A stretch of 64,000 bases of DNA from Sneathiella litorea. GTDB lineage: Bacteria; Pseudomonadota; Alphaproteobacteria; Sneathiellales; Sneathiellaceae. Positions 43,783 to 53,717 of this stretch are shown here, piece after piece. The notes below the pieces were generated by a model. The model saw only the letters and a program-made list of their open reading frames with translations. It ran no database searches and had not been told where the DNA came from. The stretch is taken from assembly GCF_009882915.1 (NCBI RefSeq), contig NZ_WTUW01000002.1, positions 320,693 to 384,692 of the forward strand, given 5' to 3'. The position numbers were made by a program, and so were the translations under genes. Position 1 is the first letter of the stretch, and every line of letters starts with the position of its first letter.

Positions 43783-44277
43783 ATGGCAAAGTTCACGACA
43801 TCCTTGGAGAAGATAAGTAACCCAGCACTAAGAGATCTGGTGAAGTATTGGCTGCGCCTTACCTCTTTATCGATAGTCCCCCACCGCCACCAATTTAATC
43901 CCGTCGATATTCCGCATTGTTTAAGAAATATAATTCTAGTGGATGTGGAGGCCGGAACCCCCAAATATTTCATCCGCCTGGCTGGTTCCGCTATCAATCC
44001 GGTGTATCATCGTTCAATTACTGGATGCTATCTTGAGAACGTTCTCAGCGATGAAAATCGTGCTGACATCATTGCTCAATACGATCACACGGTCACCTAT
44101 CAAATCCCAACTTTCATGTTCGGTGAGATTGCAACTTCCAACGGAAGAAGCCAGCATTATGAAAGGGTCGTCCTTCCGATGACTACCGATAGTGAGACGG
44201 TTGACAAGCTATTGGTTGGACTAAATTTTTTCAATGTTAAGGCGAGCCTGATTGATCGACCTATATTCAAACTATAA
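43783..44277 (+). CDS. PAS_5-family single PAS-domain protein
   Basis: A 164-residue soluble protein: ALRDLVKYWLRLTSLSIVPH, RHQFNPVDIPHCLRNIILVD, YFIRLAGSAINPVYHRSITG and ERVVLPMTTDSETVDKLLVG. This is the PAS_5 (DUF1469-like) family common in alphaproteobacteria, often in many copies, with no output domain. It may sense a small ligand or redox state and act on a partner. The ATG at 43783 follows an in-frame TTG at 43780. It stands alone, 80 bases ahead of coxG. Confidence 0.85.
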   Translation: MAKFTTSLEKISNPALRDLVKYWLRLTSLSIVPHRHQFNPVDIPHCLRNIILVDVEAGTPKYFIRLAGSAINPVYHRSITGCYLENVLSDENRADIIAQYDHTVTYQIPTFMFGEIATSNGRSQHYERVVLPMTTDSETVDKLLVGLNFFNVKASLIDRPIFKL

Positions 44278-44357
44278 GCCCGATAACAGACTTGCTCTTC
44301 CCGTTCTTCATGGAGTAGGCTAGAGAACGCAATTAGGTCAACGTCAGGAGTTACACC

Positions 44358-45011
44358 ATGCAAATGAGCGGTGAAGAATTGATCAGCGCTTCGCGGGCGG
44401 AAGTATGGAATGCATTGAATGACCCTGAGATCCTGCGACAATCGATCCCCGGATGCCAGTCTGTTGAAAAAATAAGCGATACGGAATTCACTGCGACTGT
44501 CAAAGTCAAGGTCGGCCCTGTGTCTGCCAAATTCAAGGGTAATGTCGAACTAAGCAATATAGACGCTCCGAACGGCTATACCATTACTGGTGAGGGCAAG
44601 GGAGGGGCTGCCGGGTTTGGGAAAGGCGGCGCCGATATTTCCCTGACAGAAAGCGATAACGGCACACTTCTCGCCTATGATGTCAATGCCTCCGTTGGTG
44701 GAAAAATGGCACAAATTGGCTCGCGCCTGATTGACGGCACGGCCAAGAAACTCGCAGGGGAGTTTTTTGCCAACTTCAATAAACTCGTTAGTTCAGGCAA
44801 GGAAGAAACGGCAGTCGAGGAGCCGGTGAGTGTTACGCCACAGCCTGCAGCGGAAACATCTGTTCCGACATCAGAACCTGAAGAAGCTGCAGAGCCGGCG
44901 ACACCGCCTGGAGTAGAAAAAGCGCCCTCACCCAATTGGATGCGGCCGATTATTCTGATTCCCCTCGGGATAATTGCCGCAATCATTCTTTTCTATCTTG
45001 CGGGTGATTGA
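44358..45011 (+). CDS. coxG: CoxG family protein (SRPBCC domain with C-terminal anchor)
   Basis: 217 residues. Residues 1-145 are the CoxG SRPBCC fold: MSGEELISASRAEVWNALND, IPGCQSVEKISDTEFTATVK, and SVGGKMAQIGSRLIDGTAKK. A Pro/Glu/Thr-rich linker (about 150-190) leads to a C-terminal membrane helix (PIILIPLGIIAAIILFYLAG). CoxG recruits carbon monoxide dehydrogenase to the inner membrane in CO oxidisers; here it precedes coxSLM and probably anchors this enzyme. A strong AGGAG lies upstream. Confidence 0.92.
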   Translation: MQMSGEELISASRAEVWNALNDPEILRQSIPGCQSVEKISDTEFTATVKVKVGPVSAKFKGNVELSNIDAPNGYTITGEGKGGAAGFGKGGADISLTESDNGTLLAYDVNASVGGKMAQIGSRLIDGTAKKLAGEFFANFNKLVSSGKEETAVEEPVSVTPQPAAETSVPTSEPEEAAEPATPPGVEKAPSPNWMRPIILIPLGIIAAIILFYLAGD

Positions 45012-45157
45012 TACGAACACCTGAAAAAGCTTTACTGCTTTTGACGGCGCACTAGATCAGTTGAAACAATAAATTCATAAACGTTAATGTTCTGCAAACT
45101 AGTCCAACAGGTTATATCAAGTTTAATAATAATGTTAGATCAAGGGAGGAAGATCAT

Positions 45158-45625
45158 ATGACAACCGTTAGCATGACGGTGAACGGTAAACAGGTCAGCG
45201 CAGATATCGCGCCCAATACCCTGCTCGTTCAATTTATCCGCGAAAATCTCCGGCTGACCGGAACCCATGTCGGCTGTGATACCAGCCAGTGCGGCGCCTG
45301 CACCGTTCATGTTGACGGTGACAGTGTAAAAGCCTGTACAATGCTGGCGGTTCAGGCGGAGGGAGCCGATGTAACCACCATTGAAGGCCTGGCTCAAAAT
45401 GGTGAGTTACATCCCATGCAAGCTGCGTTTAAGGAAAATCATGGTCTACAGTGTGGTTTTTGTACGCCCGGCATGATCATGAGCGCGGTTGACCTTGTGA
45501 AACGCAACCCGAACCCATCCGAAGAGACAATCAGGACCGAGCTTGAAGGCAACATCTGCCGATGCACGGGCTATCATAATATTGTCAAATCAGTCAAAGC
45601 AGCTGCGGAGAATATGGGAGGGTGA
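45158..45625 (+). CDS. coxS: Molybdo-hydroxylase small (2x[2Fe-2S]) subunit, CoxS-like
   Basis: A 155-residue subunit. The plant-type ferredoxin domain has [20 protein letters not shown] with a fourth Cys in ACTM; the helical C-terminal domain binds the second cluster through QCGFCTPGM and NICRCTGY. It passes electrons from the molybdenum site to the FAD subunit. It begins after GGGAGGA, the strongest ribosome binding site of the region, and is 3 bases from coxL. Confidence 0.95.
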   Translation: MTTVSMTVNGKQVSADIAPNTLLVQFIRENLRLTGTHVGCDTSQCGACTVHVDGDSVKACTMLAVQAEGADVTTIEGLAQNGELHPMQAAFKENHGLQCGFCTPGMIMSAVDLVKRNPNPSEETIRTELEGNICRCTGYHNIVKSVKAAAENMGG

Positions 45626-45628
45626 TCA

Positions 45629-47980
45629 ATGTCTGTCGAAAATGGAATTGGCGCCTCAGTCAGGCGTAAGGAAGACCAACGGTTTATTACGGGTAACGGC
45701 CACTATCTGGATGATATGAACAAGGTCGGGCAGGCTTATGGTTATTTCCTGCGCTCGCCTCATGCCTTTGCCAAAATCAAGAGTATCGACTTGAGCGCCG
45801 CCAAGGCGGCACCGGGTGTCGTTGATATCTTTACCGGCGCGGATATGGTCGCCGACGGGATTGGCGGATTGATCTGCGGCTGGGGTATAACCAGCAAGGA
45901 TGGCTCTCCGCATAACGCACCTCCCCACAACAGCATGGCAGTGGATGCCGTAAGGCATGTTGGGGATCAAGTAGCCTTCGTGATTGCTGAAAGTCTTGAA
46001 CAGGCGAAAAATGCCTCGGAGCTTATCGAGGTGGATTACGATGTTCAGACTCCCGTTACGAATATCGCCAAAGCACTTGCTCCCGGAGCTCCACAAATAC
46101 ATGAGGAAGCGCCTGGAAACCTCTGTTATGACTGGGAACTTGGTGATAAAGCAGCGGTGGATGCGGCCTTTGCAAATGCCGCCCATGTCTCAAAGATTGA
46201 TCTTGTGAATAACCGCCTTTCACCCAACCCGATGGAGCCGCGCGCCGCCCTTGGGGAGTATGACATGGGCAGCGGTGATCTCACGCTTTATACCACGAGC
46301 CAGAACCCGCATGTCGCCCGTCTTATCATGTCGGCCTTTCTGGGGATTGCCCCGGAAAACAAACTCCGTGTCGTAGCACCGGATGTTGGTGGTGGGTTCG
46401 GCAGCAAGATCTTTGTCTATGCCGAGGAAACGACAACCATCTGGGCCGCCCGGAAAATTAACCGTCCGGTCAAATGGACGGCGGATCGATCCGAAGCGTT
46501 CCTCACCGATGCCCATGGCCGAGATCATGTAACCCATGCGGAACTTGCCATGGATAACGACGGTAAGATCCTCGCGTTCAGGGTATCGACCCAGGCGAAT
46601 ATGGGCGCCTATCTCTCGACCTTTGCCTCCGCCGTACCTACTTATCTTTATGGCACACTCCTGAGTGGTCAGTATAAAATCCCGAGTATTTACGTCGAAG
46701 TGCAGGCAGGTTTCACCAACACCACACCTGTGGATGCCTATCGCGGGGCGGGACGCCCGGAAGCGACATATGTTGTTGAAAGGATGATGGAAACAGCCGC
46801 GCGGGATTTGGGGATGGATCCAACAGAATTCCGGCTTAAGAACTTTATCCAGCCGGATGCCTATCCTTATGAAACGCCGGTCATCATGACCTATGACTCA
46901 GGTGATTATCCGCTTGCCATGAATATGGCGAAGGACATGATCGACTATTCTGGCTTTGCTGCCCGCAAGGCGCAGTCGGAAGCCAATGGCAAGATCCGGG
47001 GCATTGGTACCGCCGCCTATATTGAGGCGTGCGGCATTGCGCCGTCTGCCGCTGTTGGCTCCCTCGGGGCTGGCGTTGGTCTATGGGAATCGGCGGAGGT
47101 CCGCTTTAACCCGACAGGCAGCGTAACTGTCTTTACCGGTAGCCATAGCCATGGTCAGGGACATGAGACGACGTTCGCCCAGATCATCGCTGACAAGCTC
47201 GGCGTTCCTATCGAAAGCGTTGAGGTTGTGCATGGTGACACCAGCAAGGTACCCTTCGGCATGGGCACTTATGGATCGCGCTCTCTTGCTGTCGGCGGAT
47301 CGGCCATCGTCAAGGCGGTCGACAAGATCGTTGAAAAATCGAAGAAGATTGCCGCCCACCTCATGGAAGCCTCAGTCGAGGATATCGAGCATGATCATGG
47401 CGTCTTCTCGGTCGCCGGAACGGATAAGCAAATGACCATGGGCGAGATTGCTTTTGCCGCCTATGTGCCACATAACTATCCGGCCGATCTGGAACCCGGC
47501 ATGGCGGAAAATGCCTTTTATGATCCGCTCAACTTCACTTTCCCGGCAGGAACCCACATCGCAGAGGTGGAGATTGATCCGTCAACCGGCATTGTCGATA
47601 TTGTCGACTGGGCGGCCGTGGATGATTTCGGCAATGTCATCAATCCGATGATCGTTGAAGGACAGGTTCACGGGGGCGTCGCACAAGGCGTCGGCCAGGC
47701 TCTTCTGGAAGGAGTTATCTATGATGAAGAGAGTGGGCAGTTGCTGACTGGCTCATACATGGATTACTGCATGCCACGGGCCGACGATTTGCCGAATTTC
47801 CGCGTGGCAACGACGAACACTCCCTGCCCTAGCAATCCACTGGGGGTAAAAGGGTGCGGCGAGGCTGGCGCGATTGCGGCTCCGGCCGCACTCATGAACG
47901 CCATCGTCAATGCGTTGGGTAAGGACATCAATATGCCGGCAACGCCTGAAAAGGTCTGGCGTGCCATCAACAACAATTAA
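45629..47980 (+). CDS. coxL: Form II CODH-like molybdo-hydroxylase large subunit
   Basis: A 783-residue xanthine oxidase family molybdenum subunit. It has [20 protein letters not shown] at the start, [39 protein letters not shown] (near residue 370), [11 protein letters not shown] and a C-terminal [17 protein letters not shown] with the catalytic Glu. AYRGAGR marks form II (once called BMS) enzymes; form I CO dehydrogenases have AYxCSFR with the Cys that binds copper. The Cys is absent here, so real CO oxidation is unlikely to be efficient and the physiological substrate is unknown. Molybdopterin cytosine dinucleotide is the expected cofactor. Confidence 0.93.
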   Translation: MSVENGIGASVRRKEDQRFITGNGHYLDDMNKVGQAYGYFLRSPHAFAKIKSIDLSAAKAAPGVVDIFTGADMVADGIGGLICGWGITSKDGSPHNAPPHNSMAVDAVRHVGDQVAFVIAESLEQAKNASELIEVDYDVQTPVTNIAKALAPGAPQIHEEAPGNLCYDWELGDKAAVDAAFANAAHVSKIDLVNNRLSPNPMEPRAALGEYDMGSGDLTLYTTSQNPHVARLIMSAFLGIAPENKLRVVAPDVGGGFGSKIFVYAEETTTIWAARKINRPVKWTADRSEAFLTDAHGRDHVTHAELAMDNDGKILAFRVSTQANMGAYLSTFASAVPTYLYGTLLSGQYKIPSIYVEVQAGFTNTTPVDAYRGAGRPEATYVVERMMETAARDLGMDPTEFRLKNFIQPDAYPYETPVIMTYDSGDYPLAMNMAKDMIDYSGFAARKAQSEANGKIRGIGTAAYIEACGIAPSAAVGSLGAGVGLWESAEVRFNPTGSVTVFTGSHSHGQGHETTFAQIIADKLGVPIESVEVVHGDTSKVPFGMGTYGSRSLAVGGSAIVKAVDKIVEKSKKIAAHLMEASVEDIEHDHGVFSVAGTDKQMTMGEIAFAAYVPHNYPADLEPGMAENAFYDPLNFTFPAGTHIAEVEIDPSTGIVDIVDWAAVDDFGNVINPMIVEGQVHGGVAQGVGQALLEGVIYDEESGQLLTGSYMDYCMPRADDLPNFRVATTNTPCPSNPLGVKGCGEAGAIAAPAALMNAIVNALGKDINMPATPEKVWRAINNN

Positions 47981-47994
47981 GAAGGGACACACCC

Positions 47995-48783
47995 ATGTAT
48001 TCATTCGATTATGAACGCCCTTCGGGGATTAACGAGGCCGTCTCTGCCATCGGCGAAGATGACAAGTTCCTGGCCGGTGGCCAGACATTGCTGCCGACCC
48101 TCAAACTCCGTCTCGCCCAGGCCGACAAGCTTGTTGACCTTGGCGGAATTGCCGAGCTTAAAGGCATCAGCGTCAATGATTCCGAGGTTACTATCGGCGC
48201 TATGACCCGCCATGTGGATGTTGCCGACTCGGCAGACGTCAAATCCGCTATTCCAGCACTCAGCTTTCTTGCCAGCCATATCGGCGATGCTCAGGTAAGA
48301 AATCGGGGTACGATCGGCGGATCGATTTCCAACAACGACCCGGCGGCGGATTATCCGGCAGCTTTGCTTGGTCTTGGCGCGACTGTGCATACCAACAAAA
48401 GAAGCATTTCGGCAGATGATTTCTTTGTCGATCTTTTTGAGACGGCATTGGAAGAAGATGAACTGGTAACCAAAGTCACCTTCCCTATTCCAGAAAAAGC
48501 AGGCTATGCCAAGTTCCCCAACCCGGCGTCGCGATATGCCCTGACAGGCGTGTTCGTCGCTAAAACGGCAAATGGCGTGCGTGTAGCGGTCACCGGCGCA
48601 GGGACTTGCGTCTTCCGTCAGACGGATATGGAAGCCGCCCTGTCGAGCAATTTTGCAGCGGATGCAATATCCGGCATCAAAACTGAATCTTCAGGCCTGA
48701 GCGCGGATATTCATGCTTCCGCTGAATACCGGGCTAACCTGATTTCGGTTATGGCGGCCCGGGCGGTTAAAGCCGCGTCGTAA
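47995..48783 (+). CDS. coxM: Molybdo-hydroxylase FAD (medium) subunit, CoxM-like
   Basis: A 262-residue subunit of the FAD_binding_5 plus CO_deh_flav_C type. FAD contacts lie in FLAGGQTLLPTLKLRLAQAD (AGGxS variant AGGQT) and RNRGTIGGSISNNDPAADYP. It takes electrons from the iron-sulfur subunit and passes them on, in known cases to quinone. It begins 14 bases after coxL and is followed by a terminator-like hairpin. Subunit order S-L-M is typical of form II clusters; form I operons have M-S-L. Confidence 0.94.
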   Translation: MYSFDYERPSGINEAVSAIGEDDKFLAGGQTLLPTLKLRLAQADKLVDLGGIAELKGISVNDSEVTIGAMTRHVDVADSADVKSAIPALSFLASHIGDAQVRNRGTIGGSISNNDPAADYPAALLGLGATVHTNKRSISADDFFVDLFETALEEDELVTKVTFPIPEKAGYAKFPNPASRYALTGVFVAKTANGVRVAVTGAGTCVFRQTDMEAALSSNFAADAISGIKTESSGLSADIHASAEYRANLISVMAARAVKAAS

Positions 48784-48808
48784 TTTGCCCCTCTGTGCAG
48801 ATCGCTTA

Positions 48809-48834
48809 AAAGGGGAAGTTTTGGCTTCCCCTTT
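48809..48834 (+). terminator. Hairpin after coxSLM
   Basis: AAAGGGGAAG and CTTCCCCTTT form a perfect 10-bp stem around TTTTGG; CGTATTTTT follows. It separates structural genes (coxSLM) from maturation genes (coxDE onwards) and probably lowers expression of the latter. Confidence 0.8.
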
Positions 48835-48917
48835 CGTATTTTTAACCTATTTTCCGTTTTCGGGACCGAAACTCCGGCGCAATCAGGATTAAGCCAAAGA
48901 AGGGAAATCCGACGAAA

Positions 48918-49835
48918 ATGAATAACGTCCAGCCTCAATCCATCGACGCCGTTCAGGAATTGCTACAGAACGCCAACTACGTGGCGGACCGGAGTCTTGC
49001 GACGGTCCTGTTCCTTTCTCTAAAAATGGGCCGTCCGCTCTTTCTGGAGGGAGAAGCAGGAGTTGGCAAGACGGAGATCGCTAAAGTGCTCGCGGAACAG
49101 TTGAACCGGCCGCTGATCCGCCTGCAATGCTATGAAGGACTGGATGTCAGTTCCGCTGTCTATGAATGGGATTACGCCCGGCAAATGATCGAAATCCGTC
49201 TTGCCGAAGCGACAGAAACTGCCGACCGGGAGCGGCTCAGCAGTGATATCTTCTCTGAGAAATTCCTCATCAAGCGCCCCCTCTTGAAAGCGCTAGAAAG
49301 CAATGTTGGTGGTGCGCCTGTCCTATTGATTGATGAACTAGACCGGACCGATGAGCCGTTCGAGGCGTTTCTCCTTGAAGTTCTGTCTGATTTCCAGATT
49401 ACCATCCCGGAATTCGGCACCGTGAAAGCAAAGGAACCACCAATCGTCATCATTACGTCCAACCGGACGCGAGAAATCCATGATGCGCTGAAACGTCGCT
49501 GTCTGTATCACTGGGTCGATTATCCGGATGCCATCCGCGAAAAAGAGATCATCACGCGGAAACTACCTGGCGTTAGTGAACGTTTGTCGGAACAGATTGT
49601 TCTTTTTATTCAGGAGCTCAGAAAAGATCCAAACCTATTCAAGCTGCCGGGCGTTGCGGAGACGCTGGACTGGACGAATGCGTTGAAGGAGCTTGATATC
49701 ATCTCGCTTGACCCCGATGTCATCAATGACACACTGGGTGTCCTTTTGAAGTACCAAGATGATATTGTCAAAGTTCAGGGCAGTGAAGCGGCGAATATTA
49801 TTAAAAAAATCAATGCCGAAATTGAGACAAGATGA
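48918..49835 (+). CDS. coxD: MoxR-family AAA+ ATPase, CoxD-like
   Basis: A 305-residue MoxR AAA+ ATPase: Walker A FLEGEAGVGKTEIAKVLAEQ, Walker B LLIDELDRTDEPFEAFLLEV, sensor 1 IVIITSNRTREIHDALKRRC and a helical lid. In the CO dehydrogenase system CoxD is a chaperone that builds the copper-sulfur part of the active site; in form II clusters it is thought to help insert or sulfurate the molybdenum cofactor. Its stop overlaps coxE by 4 bases, pairing the ATPase with its von Willebrand partner. Confidence 0.93.
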   Translation: MNNVQPQSIDAVQELLQNANYVADRSLATVLFLSLKMGRPLFLEGEAGVGKTEIAKVLAEQLNRPLIRLQCYEGLDVSSAVYEWDYARQMIEIRLAEATETADRERLSSDIFSEKFLIKRPLLKALESNVGGAPVLLIDELDRTDEPFEAFLLEVLSDFQITIPEFGTVKAKEPPIVIITSNRTREIHDALKRRCLYHWVDYPDAIREKEIITRKLPGVSERLSEQIVLFIQELRKDPNLFKLPGVAETLDWTNALKELDIISLDPDVINDTLGVLLKYQDDIVKVQGSEAANIIKKINAEIETR

Positions 49836-51052
49836 CTGACGCCTCAACACAGACTGGTGGCACTTTCGCGGAAAACATCATGCATTTTGCGCGAACCCTT
49901 CGCCGTGCAGGTCTTCCTGTCGGTCCCGGCCGTGTGATTGAGGCAATCCGCGCCGTTGAAGTAGCAGGCATCCGCCGACGGGATGACTTTTACTGGACGC
50001 TTCATTCCGTCTTCGTCAATCGCCGCGATCAATGGGATATTTTCGACCAGGCCTTTCACGTTTTCTGGCGCAATCCGGAACTCCTCAAGAAAATGATGGA
50101 TATGATGCTGCCGACAACCTTTCTCGACAGCACCAAACGCGATGACCAACCTGAGTTAAGTCGCCGTCTTTCAGAGGCATTGGCCCCATCACCAGCCCCC
50201 GATTCCGATCAGGAAAGCGATGAGGAAGAGATCGAGATAAACGCAACCCTCACAGCTTCGGATAACGAACTTCTTCAATCAAAGGATTTCGAAAGCATGA
50301 GTGCCGAAGAAATGGCGGAAGCCAAGAAGGCAATGGCAACCATGCGGCTCCCCATCATGGAGGTGAAAACCCGACGGCAACGCGCGGATTTTCATGGCGG
50401 CGTGATCGACATGCGCCGGACGTTGCGCGCCAGCCTTCGAAGCGGCGGGGCCAGTATTCCCCTTCGCTTCAAGTCTAACGTGACACGACACCCCCCACTG
50501 GTCGTCCTCTGCGATATTTCTGGCTCAATGACACAATACAGCCGGATGCTCCTGCATTTCATGCATGCTCTCACAAATGACCGCGATCGCGTCCATACAT
50601 TTGCTTTTGGCACACGGCTTACTAATATAACAAGATATATGCGCTATCGTGACGTGGATGCCGCACTGGACGTCATCAGCGAGAAGGTTGAAGACTGGTC
50701 CGGTGGCACGCGCATTGGCGCCACGATCAAGGAGTTCAACAAGTTCTGGTCTCGACGCGTGTTAGGTCAAGGGGCTGTTGTCCTGCTTATATCCGATGGG
50801 CTGGACCGAGACGCGGGAGAAGGATTGGGTATTGAAATGGAGCGGTTGCATAAATCCTGCCGGCAGTTAATTTGGCTGAACCCGTTACTGCGATATCAGG
50901 GTTTTGAGCCACGTTCAAAAGGTGTAAAGGCGATCCTGCCGCATGTCGACCAGTTTCGCACCGTTCACAACTTGAACAGCCTGAAAGAACTCGCCGACAT
51001 CCTGTCTCAACCAATGGGCGCGCAACCTGAAAAAAGGAGTTTTGCTGCATGA
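49832..51052 (+). CDS. coxE: VWA-domain protein, CoxE-like
   Basis: A 406-residue protein of the VWA/CoxE family. The N-terminal part (1-200) is helical (FARTLRRAGLPVGPGRVIEA) with an acidic stretch (SDQESDEEEIEINA). The C-terminal VWA domain (about 220-390) has the MIDAS motif CDISGSMTQYSR and SDGLDRDAGEGLG with WLNPLLRYQGFEPRSKG. It works with MoxR-type ATPases in cofactor maturation. It overlaps both neighbours by 4 bases. Confidence 0.93.
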   Translation: MTDASTQTGGTFAENIMHFARTLRRAGLPVGPGRVIEAIRAVEVAGIRRRDDFYWTLHSVFVNRRDQWDIFDQAFHVFWRNPELLKKMMDMMLPTTFLDSTKRDDQPELSRRLSEALAPSPAPDSDQESDEEEIEINATLTASDNELLQSKDFESMSAEEMAEAKKAMATMRLPIMEVKTRRQRADFHGGVIDMRRTLRASLRSGGASIPLRFKSNVTRHPPLVVLCDISGSMTQYSRMLLHFMHALTNDRDRVHTFAFGTRLTNITRYMRYRDVDAALDVISEKVEDWSGGTRIGATIKEFNKFWSRRVLGQGAVVLLISDGLDRDAGEGLGIEMERLHKSCRQLIWLNPLLRYQGFEPRSKGVKAILPHVDQFRTVHNLNSLKELADILSQPMGAQPEKRSFAA

Positions 51053-51387
51053 CTGATGTCAAATCCACCCTGCCCGCTGAGGATATACTCTACCAAGCCC
51101 TCAATTGGAAGAAGGATGGCCGTGAAGTTGCCCTTGCCACCGTCATCAACACCTGGGGCTCTGCGCCCCGCCCCGCCGGTAGCCAGCTCGCCATCGATGA
51201 AACCGGCCAGATGGTCGGCTCAGTCAGCGGTGGCTGTGTTGAAGGCGCGGTTATTCAGGAAGCCCTTGAGATCTTGAAAAGCGGGCAACCGAAAACACTT
51301 GAATTTGGCGTCAGTAATGATGAAGCCTGGGAAGTCGGGCTTGCCTGCGGTGGTAAAATCAATGTGTTCGTTGAAAAACTCGACTAA
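51049..51387 (+). CDS. XdhC/CoxF N-terminal-domain protein
   Basis: 112 residues comprising only the N-terminal (XdhC_CoxI) half of XdhC: VALATVINTWGSAPRPAGSQ, MVGSVSGGCVEGAVIQEALE and GLACGGKINVFVEKL. XdhC proteins bind molybdenum cofactor and help load it into xanthine oxidase family enzymes. The Cys residues of SGGCVEG and LACGGK are conserved and are candidates for Moco binding. The C-terminal Rossmann half is encoded by the next gene, 9 bases on. Confidence 0.92.
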   Translation: MTDVKSTLPAEDILYQALNWKKDGREVALATVINTWGSAPRPAGSQLAIDETGQMVGSVSGGCVEGAVIQEALEILKSGQPKTLEFGVSNDEAWEVGLACGGKINVFVEKLD

Positions 51388-51396
51388 GGCAAAGCA

Positions 51397-52086
51397 ATGA
51401 AAACCGCTCTCCTCGAAGAACTCCAACTGGCGCGCACGGAAAAACGTCAGGTCGTTCTTGCCACCAATTTAAAGTCCGGAGATCAAGAACTTTTATATCC
51501 ATTTGATATTGAAGGTAATTCTGATTTCGTAGAAGCGGCCAGAAACGCCCTCAGAAGCGATAAACCCGCCACTATCGAAACTGAAGACGGGCCGGTTTTT
51601 TTGAATATTTTCAACCCGCCCCTCCGCCTTTTTATTGTTGGTGCGGTGCATATCGCGCAGGCGCTTGTTCCCATGGCCGCAAGTGCAGATTATGAAGTCA
51701 CAGTGATTGATCCACGGCGTAGTTTTGGATCCAGCTTCCGCTTCCCAAACGTGACGCTTGATAATCGCTGGCCCGATGAATCCCTTGAGGAATTGCGTCC
51801 AGATCGACGCTCCGCCATTGTCACATTGACGCATGATGCAAAATTGGACGACCCTGCTCTGCAATACGCCCTTAAATCTGACGCCTTCTATATTGGCGCT
51901 CTGGGCAGTGGCCGAACCCATGCAAAAAGACAACAACGGTTAATGTCCGCTGGCTTTTCGGATTCTGATTTCAATCGTATTCACGGCCCGATCGGACTCG
52001 ATATTGGCGCTAAATCGCCAGCGGAAATCGCTATCTCCATTATGGCGGAGATTATTGCGGTTCTCCGCCGGAAGGAGGTAAAATGA
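51397..52086 (+). CDS. XdhC Rossmann-domain protein
   Basis: 229 residues. The N-terminal 75 residues lack clear motifs (LARTEKRQVVLATNLKSGDQ); residues 78-220 form the XdhC C-terminal Rossmann domain: LRLFIVGAVHIAQALVPMAA, VTVIDPRRSFGSSFRFPNV, VTLTHDAKLDDPALQYAL, AFYIGALGSGRTHAKRQQRL and IGLDIGAKSPAEIAISIMAE. Together with the preceding gene it would make a two-piece XdhC. It overlaps the next gene by 4 bases. Confidence 0.92.
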   Translation: MKTALLEELQLARTEKRQVVLATNLKSGDQELLYPFDIEGNSDFVEAARNALRSDKPATIETEDGPVFLNIFNPPLRLFIVGAVHIAQALVPMAASADYEVTVIDPRRSFGSSFRFPNVTLDNRWPDESLEELRPDRRSAIVTLTHDAKLDDPALQYALKSDAFYIGALGSGRTHAKRQQRLMSAGFSDSDFNRIHGPIGLDIGAKSPAEIAISIMAEIIAVLRRKEVK

Positions 52087-53708
52087 ACTTCGGCCGCTTA
52101 GCTGTAGAAAAAGCAGAGGGTGTTGTTCTTGCCCATGCGGTGGAGATTGCTCCGGGCAAGCTGCTGAGAAAAGGGCATGTCCTCACTGAGACAGACATAG
52201 ATGCCCTTAAAAACAATGGGGTAGAAACCATTCTTGGTGCAAAAATTGATGAAACTGATATGTCCGAGGATACCGCCGCCGCAACGGTCGCGGCACCTCT
52301 CGCCGGCGCCAATGTAATCGTCAAGCCTCCCTTCACCGGCCGCGCCAACCTGTTCGCGGAAACACGCGGGATAGCCGTCATTAACGAGGCACAAATAAAA
52401 ACGCTCAATCACATTGACGAGACAATTACTATTGCAACGGTCAAGGGTTACGAGTTGGTGGAGACCAACCAGATGCTGGCAACCGTGAAGATTATTCCCT
52501 TCGCGGCACCAAAAGACAAGGTTGAAAAGGTTCTGTCCTGCATTCAGAATATCCCTCAGCCTATTGTTTCTATTCATCCTTTCGTCAAGAAAAAGATTGG
52601 CGTGATCTCGACGATACTGCCAAACACAAAGGAAAAAGTAATCGCGAAATCGGAAAGGATCATGGCCGATCGTCTGGAACGGTGTGACAACCGGATTGAT
52701 GTCAGCCAACGCTGCGACCATCATGAGGAGGCTCTTGCCAAGACCATAACGACGCTTGATAAGGAAGGATGCGACTTTATCCTGATATTCGGTGCCTCTG
52801 CCATTACGGACCGGAATGATGTCATACCGGCGGCCATTAAGCAGGTAGGCGGTGAGATTGATCATTTCGGCATGCCGGTTGACCCTGGCAACCTTCTCCT
52901 CCTTGGGCGTTTGCGCGAAAAACTTGTTATCGGCCTGCCAGGCTGCACCCGTTCTCCAAAACTGAACGGGTTTGACTTTGTCCTCGATCGTCTACTTGCG
53001 GATATTCCTGTCACCGCGTCGGATATCATGGATATGGGCGCCGGGGGCCTGCTAAAGGAAATCCCGAGCCGGCCGCAACCGCGCAATCAGGAAAGAAAGA
53101 CGACGGCGGCGCAAGGGAAGTCGGTTGCCGTCCTTATCCTCGCAGCGGGCCAATCCCGGCGTATGGGCAGGAAAAATAAACTGCTCGCGGAAATTGACGG
53201 GAAAGCCATGCTTTACCATACGGCGGAAACAGCCCTCAAATCGAAGGCAGCGAGCGTATTCGGCGTGACAGGTCATGAACAAGAAAAGATTGAAGCTCTT
53301 TTTAGCGAACTCGGGATCAAGTCATTTCACAATCCGGACTACGCACAGGGTCTGAGCGGCAGCCTTAAAACCGGGTTTCGCGCCCTTGCCGATGATTTCG
53401 ACGGGGTCCTGATTTGCCTCGGCGATATGCCTCTTGTGAGCGTAAACCTGTTCAACGCTCTGATCGACGCCTTCGATGTGGAGGAAGGCCGGACGATTAT
53501 CGTTCCAACTTTTCAGGGTAAACGCGGCAATCCCGTTCTTATTAGTAGCCAGTATAAAACTGATATTCTCACCCTGACAGGCGATATCGGGGCAAAGGCC
53601 CTGATTGCGGAGAATGAATCTCATGTCTTCAATGTCGAGGCTGATAAAGACAGTATTTTTACAGACATCGATACACCAGAGGCCCTAATCGCCCTCCAAC
53701 AAGCGTGA
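52083..53708 (+). CDS. Molybdopterin-binding (MoeA-like) / MobA-like nucleotidyltransferase fusion
   Basis: A 541-residue two-domain protein. Residues 1-340 resemble a MoeA/MoCF molybdopterin-binding module (DFILIFGASAITDRNDVIPA, then KLVIGLPGCTRSPKLNGFDF). Residues 345-541 are a MobA/MocA-type nucleotidyltransferase: AVLILAAGQSRRMGRKNKLL, GLSGSLKTGFRALADDFDGV, LICLGDMPLV and GKRGNPVLISSQ. This pairing suggests molybdenum insertion plus attachment of CMP to give molybdopterin cytosine dinucleotide, the form used by the xanthine oxidase family. The cox genes around it support that. Confidence 0.92.
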   Translation: MNFGRLAVEKAEGVVLAHAVEIAPGKLLRKGHVLTETDIDALKNNGVETILGAKIDETDMSEDTAAATVAAPLAGANVIVKPPFTGRANLFAETRGIAVINEAQIKTLNHIDETITIATVKGYELVETNQMLATVKIIPFAAPKDKVEKVLSCIQNIPQPIVSIHPFVKKKIGVISTILPNTKEKVIAKSERIMADRLERCDNRIDVSQRCDHHEEALAKTITTLDKEGCDFILIFGASAITDRNDVIPAAIKQVGGEIDHFGMPVDPGNLLLLGRLREKLVIGLPGCTRSPKLNGFDFVLDRLLADIPVTASDIMDMGAGGLLKEIPSRPQPRNQERKTTAAQGKSVAVLILAAGQSRRMGRKNKLLAEIDGKAMLYHTAETALKSKAASVFGVTGHEQEKIEALFSELGIKSFHNPDYAQGLSGSLKTGFRALADDFDGVLICLGDMPLVSVNLFNALIDAFDVEEGRTIIVPTFQGKRGNPVLISSQYKTDILTLTGDIGAKALIAENESHVFNVEADKDSIFTDIDTPEALIALQQA

Positions 53709-53717
53709 GTAAGTAAC

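Noticed and set aside
45629-47980. Assignment of CoxL as a true CO dehydrogenase
   Set aside because: The active-site loop is AYRGAGR (form II), not AYxCSFR, so the copper-binding Cys is missing. The cox symbols are kept for family only.
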